The notes beneath the pieces are model-generated. The model searched no databases and was not told where the DNA came from. It worked only from the letters and a program-made list of their open reading frames with translations. The position numbers and the translations under genes were made by a program. A stretch of 22,628 nt of DNA from Nymphaea colorata (taxonomy: Eukaryota > Streptophyta > Magnoliopsida > Nymphaeales > Nymphaeaceae). Below, one piece after another: positions 10,378-18,994 of this stretch (its first letter is position 1; each line of letters starts with the position of its first letter). The stretch covers positions 1 to 22,628 of the forward strand of contig NW_022204865.1 in the NCBI RefSeq assembly GCF_008831285.2, in the 5' to 3' direction.

Positions 10378-13300
10378 TCAATATATTAGTGTATTATTAT
10401 TATGGCCTTAATAATATCGTTTCAAGCATCTTATTATCGAAGTTATAATAGGGCTCTCTTTCCTTTGCTTGTAAAGCTGATAAGCATTATGGTTCAGTTT
10501 GATGATGTCCATCCATTTTGATTTCTTATTTTTGGCATTTTTGTAATGATGTTTTGATAAAAACACCTTTTTTCTTGGTTTTATGTGGTTGAATTTCATA
10601 AAAAAATGGTAATAGCGGTTGAGGATTAGGTACTTGGTTGCTATGTCGACAAGGGACATTGAGGCAGCGATAAATTGAAAAAGCTTGCCAACTGATCATC
10701 ATAGCTGTTGAACTCTAGCAAAAGGATAAGATACAGAGAAACGTAAGGTTTTTTATTTGGATTTAAACGGCAGAGATTATCTAAAATCCACTTATGCCGA
10801 TTGTAAAACTTCTGCTTTTATTCTAAAGTAAAGGAAAAACCAATAGAATAAATGGCAGCATATACATTCTTAGAGTCTTTTTTATTGAACCTAACGCTGA
10901 GAATGAAGGCTATTTTATCGATCAAATTCATCAGCTATCATGCATCTCTGATTCATAAAGGTAAAGATACACTTTGCTGAAGATCTATCCATGCCTTTCA
11001 AAAAGATATAACTATTCATAGTTGGCAGAATTGACCAGTTAATAAAGATATGAATAACTCGTTGGCAAATATGAGTGTATTTGGCTTCATTGCATACGTT
11101 GATGAGGAGGATGATGGAATCGAAGATCTAAGAGTTGAACTATTTGTGCTTTTGGCTGAAAATGATCAGCTAAAGATAGATGTTGAATGATTATTCATAA
11201 TCTTGCTCATTCGTAATCGAAAAGCTTCTAAAGCGAGGATGTCATTCAATCCTCTAGTCTTGCAGGACAGGCATTGCTATTTGATATATATCATGCGAAT
11301 TGAAAGAAAATTCATCATTATTTCGAATATCTATGCCTTTGGGTGAGAAACTGTAAGATATTCCATCACTGTGATTATGTTGTTGAGCAAGACATGATTT
11401 TTATGGAAATTGGTATCAAAAGAAGTCCCCTTATGTCGTAATCTATACTGCTGCAAAACTGCCTATGATTTTTCTGAAGTTTTTTTCGATAAATTCTATA
11501 TTTGAGGCATGATTGTCCTTCCTCTGCTAAAGATCTGCGCGAAGACTTCAATGATGGCATAAGTGTTGGAAAGTTGCAAAAAATGTTCAAGCCCTTTATT
11601 AGTCTTCGGCTGAGATTTGGTGGCATTGATATAAGTAGATACGATGAGAAACTACCAATTTAAAATGGTTATATTCTTCATAAGTTGAAATTTTACTTGA
11701 ATTGATGAATAATGTACTAAAATTTGCTGACAATCGAGTTATTCTTATAAATTAGGCCAAGGTGAAGTAAATATAGATAAAATTGAATTTTTTTTGTGAT
11801 GTTGGAGTCCAAGGTATTCAAGCGTATGCAAGAGGGGCATATGGTATTATTTTGAATTCTAAACGCCGAAGATCATGAACCGATCATAGACATACATCGC
11901 AATTTCCTTCCCAAATCAACCTAATATCTAGGAACTATTTATAATCCTATTATCAATGATATCCATTATCAACTCCATCGAATTCTTGCTTGTCTTTTCG
12001 GCTATTATCTTCCAGATAACCTTCATCAAAGATTTCTACAATTCATTATTGCAAGAATACTAAGTTCGAAGAGGAAATGCTGACTTTGGATAACTTGGCC
12101 CAGTATGGAATAGTAATTGTATCTGGAGTAGAATTTGAAGGTAATCCATTGCAAAGAGGTGAAGAATTTAAACCATAATCTCATCTTAATCAGAAATGGA
12201 GCCTATAAATCTAAGACACTCTGGAAAAGGGAAACAAGCTACTCTTGTTAGATGATTTAAAGGAAAATACAGATACAATCAGCATCTATATGATATGGTA
12301 CTTGAATGTGGTTGCTGGCTTGTCGAAACAATATCTAAAGATATGAATAATAGCTCTTTTTATCGGACATGCTAAAGCTTCATACTGAGTAACCTTTTCC
12401 TACTTGAGAAAACCTAAGGCTACTTCCATCCTTTCCTCATAGGACTTATTGTCATAATCAATTCTGATGAAGCTGGCTACATTAAGATAGTAGATCTATC
12501 TTTTCGCCTTTGGATTTATCTTATAAAATTACGCCAACTACTTTTGGTGGTCATTATCATCCTTCAAAGAGAATTAAGTTATCTCAGTCCCATTGATGAT
12601 CAGGATCTTTTGGTAGACTTATTGAAAAGCTGAATTAAGTTCTTCGTTAATGGGAGCGTCTTTGATGTGGGAAAGTAGTTGAACTTTTAGCTTGTTTTTC
12701 TCTCATTGTATTTGTCTGGAATGTATTTGTCAATAATTACCTCAAATATATTGAATATGGTAGTAATTTGATGAACTCGAGGACATCGATGCAATATTCA
12801 TCCATAAGTTGATTGTTGTGTCTATCAAGAGATGATGCAATAGCTCTACTTTTTTCTCTATATTGAAACAGCAAGCTTTGATATAGATCAGTTAGAATCT
12901 TTTTGACGCATTCACGAAACACTCATGACTTCCATTTATCTCCTCATCTTCGGATTTGCTCAGATACAGGATACTCTTTCTCAAGCACTAGGCGTCATTA
13001 AAATAGACATCAACCAAACCAGTTGATTTGTTCAGATACTGATTCTCCATCTATGTGCTACAGTATAGCATTGATCCTCTGAAGCAAGTGATTGTCTTTT
13101 TCCTAGAGTTTCTTTGACCAATTTGGAAAGGCCGAAATCAATGAAAATGCATATGTTTTGCTGGTAACTGTAGCAAATGTTGTCTAATTTGATATCGAAA
13201 TGGATTATCTGCAGCATGTGCAGCTTCCTTAATGCATCTTCAGCTACTGTTCCACATATCCTTTAGATTTCATGTGAGAAATTGGCTAGCAGTTTTCCAT

Positions 13301-13700
13301 GCAAAATTATATGCAATTTCTAAAATTAGCAAGTCAAATCCAAAGGATTTGGTCAATATGGGTCCTGAGCCGATGATTGAAGCATTTTGAGTATCATATA
13401 TTCAGTCACAACATTCTTGAAGACTGGACTAAAGTTTTCTTACGTGTATTAGATACATTTAATTACAGTATTTTACCCCCGAATGGCGGCTTTGAAGATA
13501 TTGCCGAAGCTGCCACAGACTGCTTCGAGAGGTCGTGGCTGAGACTGCAGGCATCGATATTGATGAGTGTCAATATCGTGGTGAAAAACCCGTACTGAAC
13601 TTAAAGTTATATGATTTAGAGATTTGGGTGAATGCGATGACTTATATTTATATATTGGAGAAATAGCGATCCTAATTGTACCTGACTCCATTTTCCACAT
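10378..13700 (-). CDS. Protein kinase with long helical C-terminal region (frame interrupted)
   Basis: The minus strand encodes a kinase domain at its N-terminal side. It has a glycine loop CGSFGNIFKAAIRG (about 13475-13520), the beta-3 lysine in TVIKCI (about 13450), a plausible alpha-C glutamate in TEYMILKML, the catalytic loop HFDIKLDN (about 13173-13200) and DFGLSK (about 13113-13130). Catalytic Asp and Asn and the DFG Asp are kept. The Arg of HRD is Phe, so it is a non-RD kinase. Downstream, roughly 800 residues are predicted helical and match no domain I know (for example KYTHICQRVIHIFINW, IKRAIIHIFRYCF). The frame is open for long runs (about 11940-11170 in one piece), but several frame changes are needed. 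The stop TGA is at 10380-10378, 53 bp from the convergent channel gene. The start at 13700 is tentative; a 48-codon minus frame at 13715-13861 could be an N-terminal extension. Could be two genes. Confidence 0.6.
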
Positions 13701-14059
13701 TTTTCCTGATTAGATCATATTTTTATATTTTTTACTAGCTGGACATATAGCCGAGTATTCCTGCATATATTCCGAGACCGAGGGCCAGTTACCTCAGGAA
13801 TCGCTTCCTTCTCCAGCGAATATATGATATTTTAGTCCTTCTCGTTATCCTTATCGATCATTTCCGTATTTTTTCGCCTATGCTCCCTATATTAATATTA
13901 AGACGATGCTCTATTATCTCTATCTTGTCAATTGAATTCAATTTTTTTTAAAACTCATACCTATGCACTAAGATTTAACTGTCTAATCTATGTTTTTGCT
14001 GATGATTGGATCGATTCGCCAAATAGAGTTTATAAATTATAGTTCTTATTGATTGGGAA
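13701..14059. promoter_or_regulatory. Divergent intergenic region
   Basis: This AT-rich stretch separates the kinase gene (-) from the coiled-coil gene (+). It contains a small minus frame at 13715-13861 (49 codons, starts MIDKDNEKD) that may be the true kinase N-terminus, out of frame with the assigned start. Otherwise it would contain the two promoters. No defined motif is recognised. Confidence 0.35.
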
Positions 14060-14945
14060 ATGGAACCGGAACCAGAAAAATGCCAGAATGCAAGAGAGAA
14101 GAATGGGAAAGCCTTGCAACGTTAGGCTCAGGATTATTCCATGAGTGGCAAGAGGGAAGAAAATGAGGAAAAAATGCATGAATCTGAATGCAAACGCACA
14201 TCAACAGGCCCAAAGTAATAAGCAACAAAGTATATGCACGAAAAAGGAAAGCAATAATCCCTTCTTGATTAGACATTTATCGCTAATGACTCGTAAGGCC
14301 GCTCAGAAGATAATTCCGATGTACTTATTGATGACATCAAATAAGTATAAGAAGCAAGATCGAAGGAACTTTAATAGCAGATTGCATAGTTCGAGCGTGA
14401 GTTCAATATGAATGAGATCCTGCAGTTCATCTATGACGTTGCAGATCGGAACTAGGTATACCGGTGCAATTTTATTCATTTGCATATTCCACTGGCCCTG
14501 GTATTAAGAATACTGGACATAAAGACCAACGCACCAGCCAAAGAAATGACATATTTGAGGAGCGTAATAAAGGTAATCACCACAAAGGTATAAAAAAGCA
14601 AATCAATGCGAAGGCAAATCAATAAAGAAAAAACCATATAGGATTTCATAATATTGATTCACGATTTACACGCCACATAGGCACAGTTACTGAAATTCCT
14701 ACGCGAATTTTGACGGAAAATAAGGAGATAATGATGGCTTTGATGCCTTACTACTACAACTACTTTGCGTTGGTCATCAATAAGGAAATAATCTTCTTGG
14801 GCAGCCTGGAGAGCTATTATTCTACACCATCGAATACAAGCATGAGAAGAGATATAATCGGGACTTCAAGAGATAAGATGTGACGAGCATCTTGGAGGCA
14901 TTTGAGAAGCTAATGGTAGAGAAATATCACAGCAAAGATATATGA
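14060..14945 (+). CDS. Acidic coiled-coil protein of unknown function
   Basis: From ATG 14060 a frame rich in Glu, Lys and TAA/TAG codons runs to TGA 14711-14713. One base further on, a new frame continues without interruption to TGA 14943-14945. Joined, the protein is about 294 residues. The N-terminus is charged (MEPEPEKCQNAREKNGKALQ). The middle forms a coiled coil if TAG/TAA are Glu (KEL, three sense stops, IA, then FEREFN). A hydrophobic helical stretch follows (FIHLHIPLALVLRILDI). The C-terminal piece has LLFYTIEYKHEKRYNRDF. I do not recognise the family. The break at 14705-14714 (gaa ttt tga c) could be an extra T in a run of four or a +1 frameshift site. Only 105 bp separate its stop from the next gene's ATG on the same strand, so the two could be one transcription unit or one broken gene. 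Confidence 0.55.
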
Positions 14946-15050
14946 TCATCATCAATTATCATCCAAAATATGAAAGCTTGTTGGCTAATATTATAAAAGA
15001 GCTCCGTTGTTGAAATATAACAATCTCTTCATTTTATTTATAAAAGATAT

Positions 15051-16143
15051 ATGCACAAATAACACTCCCACAAGTAACGTTCCCATAGGTCCAAGGAAAA
15101 GTACGAGCCAATCTACTTCTAAACTGAAAAATTCGGTGCCATCTTTGAGCTTGTTTCTCACCAGATCAAGGTGCAGTATCAACTGAAGAGCACTCTTGAT
15201 TTCTACGATTACAACATCAATGAAGAAACCATCGAAAGCAGTCCCGAGCTCAGCGTCCTCTACAATAGCACTGAGTCTTTGTTCCTGGATCTTAAGACTA
15301 ACTACAACCAGATCATCTTCACCTAGGACGGAATCCTCATCTTCTAAATAGCCATGCAGATCCTCGGCAAGACCTCCAAGAAGCAGATCAAATTCTACAT
15401 GAGGAAGAGGGAGTCTGATAGCAGGATCGAGGAATTGAAGGGGCAAATCACCCAAATAGTGGCTGAACATACCAGGCAAATGGAACTGCTAAGGGCACAG
15501 CATGCTGAGGAAATCAATCAGCTCAGAAGGGAAATCGCTGAATCAAGTCTAAGCTGGAAACCTTCTAGGATAAGAGCAAATCGATGGGCAATCAAGGCAA
15601 CTACGGTTTCAATTTCACCACTCTGGGCATCTACGATGACAACAACACCAACAAGAAATATTTCTCAGTCATTAAGTCAGAAAGTTCCATCAAAGTCATC
15701 AAAATCGTGGATTCTATTGTGAGAAATTTCGCCCTTAATCTCACCATTCCCAAGAACAGCAAGAACACAATTATCTTCAAGCAGGTGAAGACCAAAAGCA
15801 GCAGCATCAAATACGGTATCATCACCAAGGCGCTCATAACTCAATCAAACACCTACATAAACAAGGAGTCAATTTCTTTTTATGCCTACAATGGGCACTC
15901 CTGCACAGCTACTAAGGAAAGTTGGGATGGAAAGCCTACCAAAGATGGGTGCGTTGTGGCCATGACTATTGACACTTTCAACTGGAGAGTGAATGGGATG
16001 TCACTGGCAAGAGCGGAATGGGAATGGATACGTTCAGCCTATCGACCTACATACCAGAACACATGCAGACTGTGGATCTGTATGTTTGCCTATCGATCGA
16101 AGATGAAAAAGATTAAATCGACATTTCTCTTGCACAAAATTGA
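15051..16143 (+). CDS. Coiled-coil protein with SPRY-like C-terminal domain (frame interrupted)
   Basis: From ATG 15051 the product has a basic N-terminus (MHK...HSHK), an aromatic-acidic region (KFGAIFELVSHQIKVQYQL), a strong coiled coil at about residues 115-165 (RIEELKGQ, then HTRQMELLRAQHAEEINQL), and a C-terminal beta-rich domain. The latter has YGFNFTTLGIYDD, ISFYAYNGHSC, then CVVAMTIDTFNWRVNG, an SPRY/B30.2-like pattern of a Gly-Asp-like turn followed by a hydrophobic strand and NG. Coiled coil plus SPRY recalls TRIM-like scaffolds, but I see no RING or B-box here. Two single missing bases are inferred, near 15546-15550 and at a GGG at about 16001-16003; restoring frame continues the domain (GMDTFSLSTY) to TGA 16141-16143. 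An earlier in-frame ATG at 14970 is possible but lies in AT-rich sequence. Convergent with the RING-TPR gene, 96 bp between stops. Confidence 0.6.
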
Positions 16144-16239
16144 TCACATAAAACATATCATTATTAATATTTATGCTTTTTGCTGTTTTATAAATATTGT
16201 GTTGTATATTGTCGTAATACAAAAAAATAAAAATTCAGA

Positions 16240-18041
16240 TCATTCATGAAATTTGAAATTAACATGCCTTTTTTATTCTTTTTTCTATGGCTATAATAAT
16301 GCTCTTCTATTAATTTTCTCCTAAATTTCATTAATATTTGCAGTTGGGTGGCTACACTTCACCACATCAAGTATATTTTATACCGGTATCTTCCGGCTAT
16401 GGCAGTGGGAATACAGTTCTTAACAAGCTTGGTCTATCTTATAGCTTCCTTAGAGACAAGCTATGAACCATTGAAGAAAACCTAGCCTATTTTAAGATTT
16501 GTTAATGCTTTCCTTTCGGTATGAGTTGAATTGGCTGTAAAGGTTATGTTAGTCCGGTTGCTCCTGCCAAATCTTAAGCAACTAGATGACGTTGTCGTAT
16601 CTCTTCATTTGGAACTCAGCGATGGCGTAATAGTAGTAAATCTAAGAAATAATATATTGTATACTTTAGAGGTTGTAAGGATCGTACTATAAGGGCTCTT
16701 CTTCAAGAGATTAAAGCAATTTCCAACAGACAGCACTGGCCTTCTCGTATTCGCTCATGCTCATATATACATTCGCTAGCTAGATGGCTAGTCGGTAAGA
16801 ATTGGGATATAAGAGATAGGCTTGGTTGAGGTAATCGATAGCTGAACCGTATCTTTTGGTCAAACAGCTAATCTTTATCAAATAATGATAACATTTCGCC
16901 ATGTCTTGCCTCTATAAGTCGTTTCGCAACAAGAGAGATTCGAAAACGAGGAAGATCCTGCGAGTTATCCGAGTTTTAGCTTTGTATTCGCCAGCATTAT
17001 GATGGCTTCAATATAATTCGGGTTGGCTTCGATGCATTTTTAATAGAATTCAGTTTCCTCCTCTACGGATTCGGCTGTGCTGTGCAAATTGCCGATCATG
17101 AATAAAGCTCTGGTTAATTTCGGCTATTCGATTGCCATTCTATTCAACTTGTCAATTTTATCAATAATTTTATCACTTGATAGGAAGATATTAAAGGCTT
17201 GGGTATGAATATCGTTGGGATCCAGCTACATGCACTTCTTAATGAATGTTTGCCTTCTTGCTGTTTGGGGATAGATGAAGGCAAGCATAAGATAAGGCTT
17301 GCTGAAATTCGGATTGAGATTTATTATCTTGTTACATATTTCGATGGCATCGAGATTGTCGCCGTAATTGTGCTTCATTATTGCCATTCCATACATGATT
17401 TTATAGCTTAGAGGATGCTATTATTGCATTTTGCTGTACCATTCATATTCCTCCTCATATTTTGCCCTATTTTTCAATAAACAAATGCCAAGCAAATCAT
17501 ATTGGGACAGGTCTTTGCCAAACCTATCTTCATACCAGCTGTAGTTTTCATTCTAGCAAAATCCACTTTACTATGATCGTGATCCTATTCCAATAAAGGG
17601 CTATGATTCTGCCAAATCCATATTGATCTATATTGCCTTTTTCAATATTTTGGCTGCATGGTCGTAAATGCCATTTTCCATCAATTATATTGCTTGCCTT
17701 TTCAATAATATGCAGAATCTATGGTCTTGTAGTTTGATTGGGTATTCCATCAGTGAGATTATACTCTCCATAATCTTTACTTTGGATAATAACATATTCC
17801 TGTTATTTTCTTTTTCCTGCATTTGAAGCATTTAGTCGCAATAATTGTACGGTTTAAAAACGAGCATTTGATTATCTTTGAGAAGGGATTGGATGCATTC
17901 AGGACATTTATATTTCTTGGTGGTTTTGATATAGAAGAGGATGCAATCTTTGCAGGTGAGATGCTGCTGCTTGCAGATAATAGTGGCAGGGGTTTTAGAG
18001 TAGCTAAATTACTGCAGACAAATGGCACACTAGCGATCCAT
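16240..18041 (-). CDS. RING (C3HC4)-TPR protein, putative E3 ubiquitin ligase
   Basis: On the minus strand an ATG at 18041-18039 opens a protein of about 600 residues. It starts with a classical RING finger: CAIC at residues 5-8, then CKQQHLTCKDC, then CPEC, matching C-x2-C...C-x-x-x-H-x2-C-x2-C...C-x2-C. A helical linker (NNRNMLLSKVKIMESII) and an array of TPR-type repeats follow, including FYQKCIEANPNYIEAIIMLA, YGSAIDYLNQAYLLYPNSY, and SEYEKASAVCWKLL. RING proteins usually recruit E2 enzymes; TPRs would bind the target. The stop is TGA at 16242-16240. Apart from one missing base near 16955-16961 (LA then RIFLVFES) the frame is intact. It is a diverged relative of the two tandem TPR genes at the left end. 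It is head-to-head with the membrane RING-H2 gene. The TAA at 18011-18009 falls at ICLQ-x-F, where Glu is usual. Confidence 0.8.
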
Positions 18042-18298
18042 CTTTAATTGTAATTATTGTTTTTCAAGAGGGTTTGAATTGATGATTAAAGGCTCTTGAT
18101 TGTTACGATTTCTATAAGCATAATTCGAAATTGCCAAGTTTAATAATTAATCCTTCATCTTCCCCTTTATATATAAGGATTGATGTCTTTCTTTATGCTT
18201 ATATTGCATGGGTAGAGTATTTATCTGTAATTACCGATCAGCATTCTTTGATAATGTTAATTCTCTCATATTTGAATGGGTCTATAATATTGGATCGT
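18042..18298. promoter_or_regulatory. Divergent promoter region between two RING genes
   Basis: 257 bp of AT-rich sequence lies between the start codons of the RING-TPR gene (-) and the membrane RING-H2 gene (+). Base composition switches sharply to G+C-richer coding sequence at 18299. It includes AT-rich TATA-like stretches (tatatataagg at about 18168-18178). Presumably it holds both promoters; no defined element is recognised. Confidence 0.4.
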
Positions 18299-18994
18299 AT
18301 GAAGAAGCACAGCATGCTGGTGGGGGGATGCCTGATCATCTGCGCCAATCTCTACGGGCTCATCATTGCCTCTATCTTCAGGCCTACCTCCTTCGCCATG
18401 ATCGCAGTCGCTGCAGCCACCATTGCCCTCATTGCCTATGTCGAGGCGAGAAAGGAAAAGGTTTTAGTATAGACCTACGAGAAGGAAAGCTACGTTATGT
18501 TTGCATTGCTGATACTGTTTGAAATTTACTTCTCGATTACTGGATGCGCCCTGCTTGTATACCTGAGCGACGTGCAACTCATGAAGTAGACGCCAAATAG
18601 TTCCCTAAGGTGGCTGGTGGTGGGTATTGAGACGATGGACATCGATGAAGTGGCTGCCTACAACTTGCCTTACTACTTGTCCAACTTCCTGTTCTTCATG
18701 TACTATTTGCGCTGCTTCTACGTGATGTTCTGGCGATAAAATATAGTCTTCATCTACCGCTACCTCAAGACCAAGGTGAGCCAGCTCAACAAAACGCTTC
18801 TTTCCCACATGCCTGTGGTCAGCTACGGCCCGCATCTCTCCGACTGCATCTGTTCGCTCTGTCTGGAGGAGTATAGGCCGACCGAAAAGATCACCAAGTT
18901 GCACTGCACGCACATCTTCCACCTAGATTGCGTGAAGGTGTGGGTGCTAAGGAGCAATTGTTGCCCTCTCTGCAGGAAAAGAGTCATTTTTTGA
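18299..18994 (+). CDS. Four-helix membrane protein with C-terminal RING-H2 finger
   Basis: ATG 18299 to TGA 18992-18994 gives 231 residues with three sense TAA/TAG codons. Four hydrophobic helices are visible, roughly residues 7-27 (LVGGCLIICANLYGLIIA), 30-50, 65-88 (FALLILFEIYFSITGCALL) and 118-140. A C-terminal RING-H2 domain follows at about 180-230. It has CSLC, then CTHIFHLDC, then CPLC, so the metal ligands are C-x2-C, C-x-H-x2-H-x2-C, x10, C-x2-C. This architecture is typical of membrane-anchored E3 ubiquitin ligases. I chose the start because composition becomes G+C-rich there and the upstream AT-rich frame has only one earlier ATG (18254). The stop codon overlaps the ATG of the ABC transporter in TGATG. 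A -1 slip or one missing T in the T6 run just before would fuse the two proteins. Confidence 0.85.

Noticed and set aside
18776-18781. AAG|GTGAGC looks like a strong 5' splice site.
   Set aside because: Reading straight through gives an intact RING-H2 finger with correct metal-ligand spacing, so the site is coding.
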